In this document: positions 45,199 through 53,409 of the stretch, in pieces | Numbering within the stretch: the first letter of the stretch is position 1 | Layout of the letters: each line of letters opens with the position of its first letter | NCBI RefSeq assembly: GCF_039543505.1 | Contig: NZ_BAABJW010000001.1 | Span: 1,054,001 to 1,118,000, forward strand | Reading direction: 5' to 3' | DNA: 64,000 nt | DNA from: Litoribaculum gwangyangense | GTDB lineage: Bacteria > Bacteroidota > Bacteroidia > Flavobacteriales > Flavobacteriaceae | Made by a program: the position numbers and the translations under genes | Notes under the pieces: generated by a model | What the model was told of the DNA's origin: nothing | Seen by the model: the letters and a program-made list of their open reading frames with translations, nothing else | Databases searched by the model: none

Positions 45199-45681
45199 AT
45201 GAAGGAAATAAAAATAGAATGCACATTATTTATTTTTGATAATGCACATGAGCTTCCGTTGGATGCTTTCAAATTAATGCAAAAAGCTGTAGAGGCCAGA
45301 GAAAATGCTTATGCCCCATATTCTAAATTTCATGTTGGGGCTGCCTTACTTTTAGATAATGGCGAAATTATAACGGGTAATAATCAAGAAAATGCCTCGT
45401 ATCCATCTGGTTTATGCGCAGAGCGTACGGCTATTTATTACGCGGGTTCTCAATTTCCACAGGCCAAAATTATTCGTATGGCAATTTCAGCAGGTTCACA
45501 AAAAAACCAAACAAAAAAGCCAATTCCTCCTTGTGGTGCATGCAGACAAGCCATTGCAGAATATGAAATAAAACAAGAGATGCCCATAGAAATTTATTTT
45601 ATGGGAGAAACGGGAAAAGTTGCCAAATCTCTCTCATTATCAAATTTATTACCCTTGATTTTTGATAAATCTGTATTATAA
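45199..45681 (+). CDS. cdd: Cytidine deaminase
   Basis: Deaminates cytidine and deoxycytidine to uridine forms. The zinc-site motifs are CAERTAIYYAG (His/Cys-Ala-Glu) and PPCGACRQAIAE, with YAPYSKFHVGAALLLDNGEI near the N-terminus. I chose the ATG at 45199 (MKEIKIECTLF) over the TTG two codons earlier, because MKEIKIE looks like the conserved start and the TTG lies in a TACATTTG promoter-like box (45188-45195). That box is so close to the ATG that it may be chance. Product 160 aa. Confidence 0.92.
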   Translation: MKEIKIECTLFIFDNAHELPLDAFKLMQKAVEARENAYAPYSKFHVGAALLLDNGEIITGNNQENASYPSGLCAERTAIYYAGSQFPQAKIIRMAISAGSQKNQTKKPIPPCGACRQAIAEYEIKQEMPIEIYFMGETGKVAKSLSLSNLLPLIFDKSVL

Positions 45682-45735
45682 CAATCTCATATAAAAAATT
45701 ACTATTTTCAGTTTTTCCATTAATGAGTAAAGTGT

Positions 45736-45743
45736 TACTTTTG
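45736..45743 (+). promoter_or_regulatory. -7 box upstream of pdhA
   Basis: TACTTTTG fits TAnnTTTG and lies 28 bases before the pdhA ATG. No clear -33 TTTG. Confidence 0.5.
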
Positions 45744-45771
45744 TTACTCGTTTATTAAATTAACGCAACTG

Positions 45772-46770
45772 ATGCAAAAAATAACAAAAGAGGTTTACCT
45801 AAAATGGTATGAAGACATGTTATTCTGGAGAAAGTTTGAAGATAAACTAGCTGCAGTATATATCCAACAAAAAGTAAGAGGATTTCTTCACTTGTATAAT
45901 GGTCAAGAAGCCGTACTGGCAGGTGCTTTACATGCCATGGATTTGACTAAAGATAAAATGATAACCGCTTATAGAAATCACGTACAGCCTATTGGTATGG
46001 GAGTAGACCCAAGACGAGTGATGGCTGAGTTATATGGAAAAGCAACAGGCACATCACAAGGTTTGGGCGGTTCCATGCATATATTCTCTAAAGAACACCG
46101 CTTTTATGGAGGCCATGGCATCGTTGGAGGTCAAATTCCTTTAGGTGCAGGAATTGCATTTGGAGATAAGTATCATGGAAGCGATGCTGTAACTTTATGT
46201 TGTTTTGGTGATGGTGCTGCAAGACAAGGATCTCTGCATGAGTCATTCAATTTGGCAATGCTTTGGAAACTACCAGTTGTATTTGTTTGTGAAAATAATG
46301 GGTATGCCATGGGTACTTCAGTAGAAAGAACGGCTAACCATACTGAAATTTGGAAACTAGGTCTAGGTTATGAAATGCCTTGTGGACCAGTAGACGGAAT
46401 GAATCCTGTTAAGGCAGCTGAAGCTTTTGATGAAGCGATACAAAGAGCGCGAAGAGGGGATGGACCAACATTTTTAGAACTTAAAACGTATCGTTATAGA
46501 GGTCATTCTATGAGTGATGCCCAACATTATAGAACCAAAGAGGAAGTAGCAGAATATCAAAAAATTGACCCGATTACTCAGGTTAAGGATATTATTCTTG
46601 AGAAAAAATATGCTACAGAAGCGGATATTAAGGTGATAGATAAGCGCGTGAAAGATTTGGTATCTGAGTGTGAAAAGTTTGCCGAAGAATCACCGTTCCC
46701 AGAAAAGAATGTCATGTACGATGTGGTTTACGAACAAGAAGATTATCCATTTATTCAACATAAATTATAA
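45772..46770 (+). CDS. pdhA: Pyruvate dehydrogenase E1 component, alpha subunit
   Basis: A 332-aa TPP-dependent subunit of the pyruvate dehydrogenase complex. The TPP-binding motif is GDGAARQGSLHESFNLA, continued by VVFVCENNGYAMGTS. The phosphorylation-loop-like segment TYRYRGHSMSDAQHYRTKEE and GGSMHIFSKEHRFYGGHGIV are family hallmarks. The E2 gene follows after 3 bases; the E1 beta subunit gene is not adjacent and must be elsewhere, as is common in this group. Confidence 0.95.
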   Translation: MQKITKEVYLKWYEDMLFWRKFEDKLAAVYIQQKVRGFLHLYNGQEAVLAGALHAMDLTKDKMITAYRNHVQPIGMGVDPRRVMAELYGKATGTSQGLGGSMHIFSKEHRFYGGHGIVGGQIPLGAGIAFGDKYHGSDAVTLCCFGDGAARQGSLHESFNLAMLWKLPVVFVCENNGYAMGTSVERTANHTEIWKLGLGYEMPCGPVDGMNPVKAAEAFDEAIQRARRGDGPTFLELKTYRYRGHSMSDAQHYRTKEEVAEYQKIDPITQVKDIILEKKYATEADIKVIDKRVKDLVSECEKFAEESPFPEKNVMYDVVYEQEDYPFIQHKL

Positions 46771-46773
46771 ACT

Positions 46774-48411
46774 ATGGCTATAGTAGTAAACATGCCGCGT
46801 TTAAGCGACACCATGGAAGAAGGAACCGTAGCAACTTGGTTAAAAAAAGTAGGTGACAAGGTTGAAGAAGGCGATATTTTAGCTGAAATAGAGACCGATA
46901 AAGCCACTATGGAGTTTGAATCTTTTAATGAAGGAACCCTGCTTCATATAGGTGTGCAAGAAGGAGAAACTACCAAGGTAGACGAACTTTTAGCCATTAT
47001 AGGTGACGAAGGAGAGGATATTTCTGCCTTGTTAAATGGTGGAGGGAATTCTTCATCAGAAGATAAAAAAGAAGATAAAAAAGATAACAATAGCCAAAAC
47101 AAAGTTGAAGCGTCCAATAAAGTTGAAACTTCAAAAGAATCTCAAGAATTACCAGAAGGTGTTATTGTTGTAACGATGCCTCGCCTGAGTGATACCATGG
47201 AGGAAGGAACCGTAGCAACTTGGTTAAAGAAAGTAGGGGACAAAGTTGAGGAAGGTGATATTTTGGCTGAGATTGAAACCGATAAAGCCACCATGGAGTT
47301 TGAATCCTTTCAATCCGGTACGTTATTACAAATAGGTTTGCAAGAAGGTGAATCGGCCAAGGTAGATTCTTTATTAGCTATTATAGGACCTGCTGGAACC
47401 GATGTTTCTGGAGTTGCCGCTAATTTTAAAGCCTCTTCTTCTTCAAAAAAAGAAGAAACCCCAAAAGTTGAAACTAAAACTGAGGCGCCTAAAGAAGCTC
47501 CAACTGAAGTTAAAACAGAATCTAAACCAAGTGCACCAACAACAACACCTGTAACGTCAAATGGACGCTTATTTATATCGCCGTTGGCAAAAAAACTAGC
47601 TGAAGAAAAAGGTATCAACTTAACTCAATTACAAGGCTCTGGTGAACACGGACGCATTATAAAACGTGATATAGAAAATTACACGCCTTCAGCAACAGCA
47701 TCTGTTGGTAAATTTGTTCCTGCTGGTCAAGAAGATTTTGAGGATGTTCCAAACTCGCAAATGCGCAAAGCCATTGCTAAAGCCTTAACCAACTCTAAGT
47801 TTACGGCGCCACATTATTATTTAAGTGTGGAGTTTGATATGGATAATGCCATCGCTTTCCGTGAGCAATTTAATACCATCCCTGATACTAAAATATCATA
47901 TAACGACATGGTTGTTAAGGCATGTGCTTTAGCTTTAAAGCAACACCCTCAGGTTAATTCACAATGGTTTCCAGATAAAATGCGCTTAAATAACCATGTG
48001 CATATTGGAGTAGCAGTAGCAGTTCCTGATGGATTGGTGGTGCCAGTGGTTAAATTTGCCAATGAGCAAACACTTCCACAAATTGGTGCAGCTGTTAAAG
48101 AACTGGCTGGAAAGGCTAGAAATAAAAAATTAACTCCTGCCGAAATGGAAGGGAGTACCTTTACGGTTTCCAACTTAGGCATGTTTGGTATCGATACCTT
48201 TACATCCATAATCAATCAACCAAATTCAGCGATTCTTTCTGTTGGAAATATTGTTCAAAAACCCGTGGTTAAAAACGGACAAATTGTGGTTGGTAATACC
48301 ATGAAGCTATCTTTGGCCTGTGACCACAGAACCGTTGATGGTGCTACTGGAGCTCAATTCCTTCAAACATTAAAAGGTTATATTGAAAACCCGGTAACGA
48401 TGCTTGTGTAA
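46774..48411 (+). CDS. pdhC: Pyruvate dehydrogenase E2, dihydrolipoamide acetyltransferase with two lipoyl domains
   Basis: A 545-aa acetyltransferase core subunit. Order: lipoyl domain 1 (about residues 2-80, lipoyl-Lys43 in ETDKATME), acidic linker, lipoyl domain 2 (about 130-208, lipoyl-Lys171), Ala/Pro/Lys-rich linker, E3/E1-binding domain (ISPLAKKLAEEKGINLTQLQ, about 266-285) and the catalytic domain (about 320-545). The active-site His-Asp pair lies in ACDHRTVDGATGAQF near the C-terminus. The two lipoyl domains are nearly identical over 45 residues, though their codons differ at many third positions. Confidence 0.95.
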   Translation: MAIVVNMPRLSDTMEEGTVATWLKKVGDKVEEGDILAEIETDKATMEFESFNEGTLLHIGVQEGETTKVDELLAIIGDEGEDISALLNGGGNSSSEDKKEDKKDNNSQNKVEASNKVETSKESQELPEGVIVVTMPRLSDTMEEGTVATWLKKVGDKVEEGDILAEIETDKATMEFESFQSGTLLQIGLQEGESAKVDSLLAIIGPAGTDVSGVAANFKASSSSKKEETPKVETKTEAPKEAPTEVKTESKPSAPTTTPVTSNGRLFISPLAKKLAEEKGINLTQLQGSGEHGRIIKRDIENYTPSATASVGKFVPAGQEDFEDVPNSQMRKAIAKALTNSKFTAPHYYLSVEFDMDNAIAFREQFNTIPDTKISYNDMVVKACALALKQHPQVNSQWFPDKMRLNNHVHIGVAVAVPDGLVVPVVKFANEQTLPQIGAAVKELAGKARNKKLTPAEMEGSTFTVSNLGMFGIDTFTSIINQPNSAILSVGNIVQKPVVKNGQIVVGNTMKLSLACDHRTVDGATGAQFLQTLKGYIENPVTMLV

Positions 48412-48451
48412 ATATTTAACTTTACTTATAATAATATAAGTATAAAAAATA

Positions 48452-48484
48452 AGACCTGTTTCATGAATTTGAGACAGGTTTTTT
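48452..48484 (+). terminator. Intrinsic terminator after pdhC
   Basis: ACCTGTTTC (48454-48462) and GAGACAGGT (48471-48479) form a stem with one mismatch, followed by a T run. Confidence 0.8.
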
Positions 48485-48506
48485 AATAGCACCAATTTAT
48501 TCAAAC

Positions 48507-48522
48507 CTACCCAAACGGGTAG
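48507..48522. promoter_or_regulatory. Palindromic operator-like site upstream of the sensor kinase gene
   Basis: CTACCCAAACGGGTAG has 6-bp perfect arms (10 bp if extended to AAACCTACCC/GGGTAGGTTT). It lies 23 bases before a TACTTTTA box at 48546-48553. The exact inverse complement occurs at 51080-51095 in the same position relative to another TACTTTTA box. It might also act as a terminator because T residues follow, but a separate terminator already ends pdhC. Confidence 0.65.
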
Positions 48523-48545
48523 GTTTTTTCTTTTGATGGTTTTCG

Positions 48546-48553
48546 TACTTTTA
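48546..48553 (+). promoter_or_regulatory. Likely -7 box of the sensor kinase gene
   Basis: TACTTTTA differs from TAnnTTTG only in the last base and lies 21 bases before the preferred ATG at 48575. It argues against the earlier ATG at 48533. A weak -7 box is in line with activator-dependent transcription. Confidence 0.55.
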
Positions 48554-48574
48554 GGTTTTTGTAAACATCTCGTA

Positions 48575-50419
48575 ATGCGAATAGCAATTACCACATTTAT
48601 GCTTTTAATAATGAGTCTTACTGAGGCTCAAAGTATGTGTAGTTGTGATTTAGTTAATGAAAATTTTGATTGGGTAAATACAAGAGATTCGTTAGAAGTG
48701 TTTGATACTAGTAAAGTACTCAAGTTATCAAAAAACAAATCCTGTGAATTTAAAGGTTTAGAACTCGAACTAAAATTATTTATCCATCAAAAGAAATTTG
48801 AATCAGCTTTTAAAGTAATTAATAAACTTGAAAACATCTTAAGTGAGATTGATTGCAAAGATGAATTTTTGTTTAATATATATATCCAAAAGGCGGATTA
48901 TTATAAAGCATTAAACAACTACGAAAAATTATCGGAGTTTGCATTTAAATGTTTAAAAGAGGCTGAGCGATTAAACGATCCAAATAAAGAAATTGAAGCC
49001 ATAAAACAGATTGTTCATTTATTTACTAGAATGGACGAAGACCTTAAAAATTGGGATTATATAAAACGCGCACAAAAGTTAATTTTTAACCAAAAGGAAA
49101 GTTTAGAATCTATAGTCAATTACAGATGGTTAGCATATGAATATGAAAATAAATACACAACAACTGGTAGAAAAACCTTAATTGACTCTGGGTTTGCTTT
49201 TGCCAAAAAAGCTAAAGTAGGAGCTTTTAAGTATAAGAATTATGACGAATTGGCGAAGTTATATCGAGCCTTCGAATCATTTTCATATCATAAAGGCGAA
49301 TTGGATAAGGCTTTACAATACATAGATACAGCCATTTTTTATGCCAAACAGATTAAAGGCGATAAAAACTTAAGTGGTCTCTATCTTTCAAAGGCATGGG
49401 ATCATTTGGATCTAGGGGAAAAAGAAGAGGCCGTTAAATGGATGGATACCGTTATGGCTATTGACAAATCTAATGATATAGTGGGTGTCATGATGGAATA
49501 TTTAGACGCCTCCGATCTATACGAACAATCGGATAGGTTAGATAAGGCATATTCAGCATTTAAAACCTATGCAAAAATGAAGGATAGCATTATGAATAGA
49601 GAACGTGTAGAGGTCATAAATGAATTGGAAACCAAATATAAAACCGAGTTGAAAGATGCAAAAATTAAAAGACAAGGCGTTTGGTTAGTGATAGCATCCT
49701 TGGTCATTGTACTCATATTATTTATTGGAACCATATTTCAATTAAAAAGAACCAAACAAAAAAACCAAGCATTAAAAGAAGCTTATGAAAAACAAGTAGC
49801 TCTAGAAAAAGAACTTACAGCGGTGAGAGAAAACATTGCCCAGGATTTTCATGACGATTTGGGTAATAGGCTGGCTAGAATTTCTCTATTATCCAGTCTT
49901 GTAAATAAAGAAGTGTCCAATAAAGAAGAAAAATTAAGGTCTAAAGTCAAACAAATAACCGATGATGCCAACGACTTGTATTTGGGTACGCGAGATTTTA
50001 TATTTTCACTCAAAGAAAACAGTGATTTTGTTGAGGAATTAGTAACCTATTTATCCGATTTTGGGGAAAATTATTTTAGTAAAACCAACATTAAATTCGA
50101 ATTGGAAAAGCATATTGATGTTAATGACAAGTTACCTTATTATTGGAGCAAACAACTTATTTATATATTTAAAGAAGCGATGACCAATGCTCTTAAATAT
50201 GCGAGATGTAATTATGTTTCTCTTAAATTTATTTACAAAAAAAACGAATTGGAGATTATGTGTACGGATAATGGTATTGGTATTGCACAGCAAGATTTAA
50301 ACTCAAGCAATGGCTTATCAAATATGAAAGAAAGAGCACATAAAATTGGAGGTTTTTTGCACATTGAAACCAAAGAAAAAGAAGGCACAAAAATCATTTT
50401 TAAAGGAAAGACAACATAA
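48575..50419 (+). CDS. Sensor histidine kinase with TPR-like periplasmic domain (NarL/DesK type)
   Basis: From the ATG at 48575 the product has 614 aa with a signal peptide (TTFMLLIMSLTEAQ), a helical TPR-like periplasmic region (about residues 40-350), one membrane helix (LVIASLVIVLILFIGTIF, about 368-385), a HisKA_3 dimerisation domain with His426 in QDFHDDLGNRLARIS, and a HATPase domain (EAMTNALKYA, TDNGIGIA, GLSNMKERA). An ATG at 48533 is in frame but would put the signal peptide after 14 extra residues and lies before the -7 box. The response regulator gene follows without a gap. Confidence 0.9.
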   Translation: MRIAITTFMLLIMSLTEAQSMCSCDLVNENFDWVNTRDSLEVFDTSKVLKLSKNKSCEFKGLELELKLFIHQKKFESAFKVINKLENILSEIDCKDEFLFNIYIQKADYYKALNNYEKLSEFAFKCLKEAERLNDPNKEIEAIKQIVHLFTRMDEDLKNWDYIKRAQKLIFNQKESLESIVNYRWLAYEYENKYTTTGRKTLIDSGFAFAKKAKVGAFKYKNYDELAKLYRAFESFSYHKGELDKALQYIDTAIFYAKQIKGDKNLSGLYLSKAWDHLDLGEKEEAVKWMDTVMAIDKSNDIVGVMMEYLDASDLYEQSDRLDKAYSAFKTYAKMKDSIMNRERVEVINELETKYKTELKDAKIKRQGVWLVIASLVIVLILFIGTIFQLKRTKQKNQALKEAYEKQVALEKELTAVRENIAQDFHDDLGNRLARISLLSSLVNKEVSNKEEKLRSKVKQITDDANDLYLGTRDFIFSLKENSDFVEELVTYLSDFGENYFSKTNIKFELEKHIDVNDKLPYYWSKQLIYIFKEAMTNALKYARCNYVSLKFIYKKNELEIMCTDNGIGIAQQDLNSSNGLSNMKERAHKIGGFLHIETKEKEGTKIIFKGKTT

Positions 50420-51052
50420 ATGCTAGACCTTAAACATAAAGTAGTCATTATAGAAGATAATATCCCTCTAAGTGAAGGGTTTGCGGAGGTTATAAATACC
50501 ACCGAAAACTTTAAAGTGGTGAATGTTTACCACAATTGTGAAGATGCCATTGAAAATCTAAAATACGATAATCCAGATATTTTTTTAGTCGATATAGATT
50601 TACCAGGGATTAATGGTGTTGAAGGCACCAAACAAATAAAAAAAATAATGCCCAATTGTTCTATTATTATGGTAACAGTATATGAAAACTCCAGTATGGT
50701 TTTTGATGCCTTGTGCGCTGGCGCGATGGGTTACTTAACCAAAAACGTCTCACCTGAAGATATTGTTGAGTCGCTCAATGAAGTCGTAAATGGTGGTGCT
50801 CCCATGAGTATAAAAATCGCTAAAATGGTGGTGAGTTCCTTTCAAAAGCAACCCAGTAAAATTGAGCTCTCACAAAGAGAAAAAGAAGTACTCACGCTTT
50901 TATCCGAGGGGAATAGTTATGATGGAATTGCTGATAAACTTTTTATTAGTAAAAACACCATAAAGTTTCATCTAAAAAATATCTACATCAAGCTTCAGGT
51001 AAACTCCAATATTGAAGCAGTCCAAAAAGCCAATAAAGAAAATCTTTTGTAA
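50420..51052 (+). CDS. NarL/LuxR-family response regulator
   Basis: A 210-aa response regulator with a receiver domain (about residues 6-122; acidic pair in IIEDN, phospho-acceptor Asp58 in FLVDIDLPG, Thr in IMVTVYE, Lys in YLTKNVSPED) and a C-terminal LuxR HTH (about 145-205: LSQREKEVLTLLSEG, KLFISKNTIKFHLKNIYIKL). It starts directly after the kinase stop and is its partner. It is the natural candidate for binding the palindromes at 48507 and 51080. Confidence 0.93.
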   Translation: MLDLKHKVVIIEDNIPLSEGFAEVINTTENFKVVNVYHNCEDAIENLKYDNPDIFLVDIDLPGINGVEGTKQIKKIMPNCSIIMVTVYENSSMVFDALCAGAMGYLTKNVSPEDIVESLNEVVNGGAPMSIKIAKMVVSSFQKQPSKIELSQREKEVLTLLSEGNSYDGIADKLFISKNTIKFHLKNIYIKLQVNSNIEAVQKANKENLL

Positions 51053-51079
51053 TTCATTAAAAATGAATAGGTTATAATT

Positions 51080-51095
51080 CTACCCGTTTGGGTAG
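51080..51095. promoter_or_regulatory. Palindromic operator-like site upstream of the BspA-like gene
   Basis: CTACCCGTTTGGGTAG is the exact inverse complement of the site at 48507-48522. It lies 22 bases before TACTTTTA at 51118-51125 and has no T run after it, so it is not a terminator. Confidence 0.7.
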
Positions 51096-51117
51096 TACAG
51101 CTCTTTGTTCTCTCAGT

Positions 51118-51125
51118 TACTTTTA
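51118..51125 (+). promoter_or_regulatory. Likely -7 box of the BspA-like gene
   Basis: TACTTTTA is identical to the box before the sensor kinase gene, with the same non-consensus last base. It lies 23 bases before the ATG at 51149. Confidence 0.55.
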
Positions 51126-51148
51126 CAGAGAACTTTTAAAACCTATTT

Positions 51149-52831
51149 ATGATGAAGAAACTTTTACTTTTTTCAATAGTACTATTCATATCACTTAGTA
51201 CATTTTCTCAAAACCATTTTATTACAACTTGGAGTACAGCAACACCTGGAGCATCAGTAATTATTCCAACAACAGGAGGTGGTTACAATTATGATGTTGA
51301 TTGGGAAAACGATGGCATTTTTGATGATATTGGAATTACTGGTAATATAACTCACAACTATCCCAATGCTGGAGTTCATACAGTTGCTATCCGAGGTAGT
51401 TTTCCAAGGATATATTTTAATAATACGGGCAGTAAAAATCAACTCTTGTCTGTTGAAAATTGGGGCAATATAGCTTGGACGTCTTTTCATAGGGCATTTC
51501 AAGGCTGCAGTAATTTGGTGGTTAATGCCACAGATGCACCAGATTTAACTAATGTAACCGATTTAAGCTTAATGTTTTGGCGGTGCTCATCATTTAATCA
51601 ATCCATAGATCATTGGGATGTAAGTACTATTACAGGTATGTCTGGAATGTTCTTAGAAACACCCTATAATCAGCCATTAAATTCTTGGAACGTGAGTAAT
51701 GTAATATTTATGAACAATATGTTTAATGGGGCTACATCTTTTAATCAACCCTTAAATAATTGGAATGTAAGTAGCGTGACTTTTATGAATAATATGTTCT
51801 ATGGTTGTTTTGCTTTTAATCAACCTATAGATAATTGGAATGTTAGTAGCGTTACAGACATGAGCTTTATGTTTGCTTATGCTACATCATTTAACCAATC
51901 TTTAAATAGTTGGAACGTGTCTAATGTTACCAATATGTTTAACATGTTCGCTTCTACAAATTTTAATCAACCATTAAACAATTGGAACGTAAGCAGTGTT
52001 ACTAATATGCGAGGTATGTTTGAAGGAGCTATTGCATTCAATCAACCTATAGAAACATGGGATGTTAGTGCAGTTACAGACATGTCATTTATGTTCATCT
52101 TAGCACAAAATTTTAACCAACCCTTAAACAATTGGAACGTAAGCGCTGTTACCCAAATGCCAAGAATGTTTGAAAGGGCCAGTTCTTTTAATAGACGTTT
52201 GGGATCATGGAATGTTAGTAATGTAACAAACATGTCAGGTATGTTCGATAGGGCCACCTCTTATAATCAACCTATGGATAATTGGAATGTGAGTAACGTT
52301 ACAAACATGTCTAATATGTTTAGTGGCGCCACCTCTTTTGACCAATCATTGGGAACTTGGGATGTAAGCAATGTAAATAATATGACCAACATGTTTTTAA
52401 ACGTAACATTATCTACCATTAATTATGATGATACTTTAATAGCTTGGGATGCACTGAACTTACAAGCCAATGTTAATTTTCATGGAGGTTTCAGTCAATA
52501 TTGTAATTCCGCTTCACAAAGAACGAATATAATAAACAATGATGGATGGACAATTATAGATGGTGGGCAAACTATTTGTGGTTCATTAAGTGCAAAGGAT
52601 TTTGAAAATCAAGCTTTTAAACTTTATCCCAATCCAACAAAAACAAGTTTTTACATTGAAACCAAAGAAATTGTCAACAATGTAGGCGTAATAGACATTC
52701 TGGGAAAAACGGTTAAAACTTTTAAGTCTAATGTTGAGAACTACAGTATAGATGATTTAAAATCTGGATTATACTTTATAAATATTAACACCGAAAAGGG
52801 AAAAGCAACTAAAAAATTAATTAAAGAATAA
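51149..52831 (+). CDS. BspA-like (DUF285) surface protein with T9SS type A sorting domain
   Basis: A 560-aa secreted protein with a signal peptide (LLLFSIVLFISLSTFSQ), a short PKD-like start and about eleven tandem repeats of about 25 residues (residues about 130-430) of the form FNQPLNNWNVSSVTNMxxMF, the DUF285 leucine-rich-repeat-like pattern of BspA proteins. The C-terminal 75 residues (FKLYPNPTKTSFYIETKEIV through GLYFININTEKG) form a type A sorting domain, so it is cargo for the PorU/PorV system encoded nearby. It likely works at the surface, perhaps in adhesion. Its upstream region carries the same operator-like site as the kinase operon. Confidence 0.92.
   Translation: MMKKLLLFSIVLFISLSTFSQNHFITTWSTATPGASVIIPTTGGGYNYDVDWENDGIFDDIGITGNITHNYPNAGVHTVAIRGSFPRIYFNNTGSKNQLLSVENWGNIAWTSFHRAFQGCSNLVVNATDAPDLTNVTDLSLMFWRCSSFNQSIDHWDVSTITGMSGMFLETPYNQPLNSWNVSNVIFMNNMFNGATSFNQPLNNWNVSSVTFMNNMFYGCFAFNQPIDNWNVSSVTDMSFMFAYATSFNQSLNSWNVSNVTNMFNMFASTNFNQPLNNWNVSSVTNMRGMFEGAIAFNQPIETWDVSAVTDMSFMFILAQNFNQPLNNWNVSAVTQMPRMFERASSFNRRLGSWNVSNVTNMSGMFDRATSYNQPMDNWNVSNVTNMSNMFSGATSFDQSLGTWDVSNVNNMTNMFLNVTLSTINYDDTLIAWDALNLQANVNFHGGFSQYCNSASQRTNIINNDGWTIIDGGQTICGSLSAKDFENQAFKLYPNPTKTSFYIETKEIVNNVGVIDILGKTVKTFKSNVENYSIDDLKSGLYFININTEKGKATKKLIKE
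51590..52400 (+). repeat. Tandem ~75-bp coding repeats of the BspA-like gene
   Basis: About eleven degenerate repeats of 72-75 bp, each containing a version of TTTAATCAACC...AATTGGAACGTAAG and ending in ATGTT(T/C). They encode the DUF285 repeats. Such repeats can vary in number by recombination. Confidence 0.85.
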
Positions 52832-52863
52832 AAAATTATTAATAACCCCAAATCTTTTTAATT

Positions 52864-53247
52864 ATGAAAACAATGAAAACCTTAATGCTATTGTTAATGA
52901 TAGCTTTTTTAATGGCTTGTAACAGTGATGAGTCACCAAAGAACCAAGCCCCAGTTATGGAAAATAAAACCATAGATGTTTCTGAGAATTTAACATCCGA
53001 TTTAATTACAACCATGGTTGCATCCGACGCAGAAGAAGATGTATTAACTTATGCCATAGTATCACAAACACCTGCAAATAGTATCATTATTAATGAAAAC
53101 ACAGGTGAAATTTATGTTGGAACTGCCAGTGCTTTTGATTATGAACAAAACACACAAATAGTTGCAATAATAAGTGTAAGCGATGGAAATTCAACAACAG
53201 AATCTACATTAACAATCCATATTCTAGATGTTAATGAAAATGGATGA
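52864..53247 (+). CDS. Small cadherin-like lipoprotein
   Basis: A 127-aa lipoprotein with lipobox FLMACNSD (Cys19). The mature part is one cadherin/Ig-like beta-sandwich of about 100 residues: NQAPVMENKTIDVSENL, VASDAEEDVLTYAIVSQTP, INENTGEIYV, YEQNTQIVAIISVSDGN and ILDVNENG, with the Asp/Glu calcium-site pattern of cadherins. It follows the BspA-like gene by 32 bases and may be in the same transcript, hinting at a joint surface function. Confidence 0.82.
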   Translation: MKTMKTLMLLLMIAFLMACNSDESPKNQAPVMENKTIDVSENLTSDLITTMVASDAEEDVLTYAIVSQTPANSIIINENTGEIYVGTASAFDYEQNTQIVAIISVSDGNSTTESTLTIHILDVNENG

Positions 53248-53360
53248 TTATAAAATTGAAATTAAAGTATTTATAAGAATTATTTAAACGATTTTCTTGA
53301 ACTATTAATTTACTGGTTTTTTGGTTAGTTAATTATATTTAATAGTAGGTACTTTAAGTG

Positions 53361-53407
53361 AAAACCTGTTTCTCTTGTTAATACGCAAGACTGAAGCAGG
53401 TTTTTGT
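53361..53407. terminator. Bidirectional terminator between convergent genes
   Basis: AAAACCTGTTTC (53361-53372) and GAAGCAGGTTTT (53393-53404) form a stem with one mismatch, with a smaller inner pairing TCTTG/CAAGA. A and T runs flank it on both sides. Confidence 0.75.
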
Positions 53408-53409
53408 TT

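Noticed and set aside
48533..48574. Upstream ATG for the sensor kinase gene
   Set aside because: It lies before the -7 box at 48546 and would place 14 extra residues ahead of a good signal peptide; the ATG at 48575 fits better.
51590..52400. Regularly spaced repeats that might suggest CRISPR or a satellite
   Set aside because: The repeats are degenerate, in frame and encode DUF285 units; there are no spacers of unrelated sequence.
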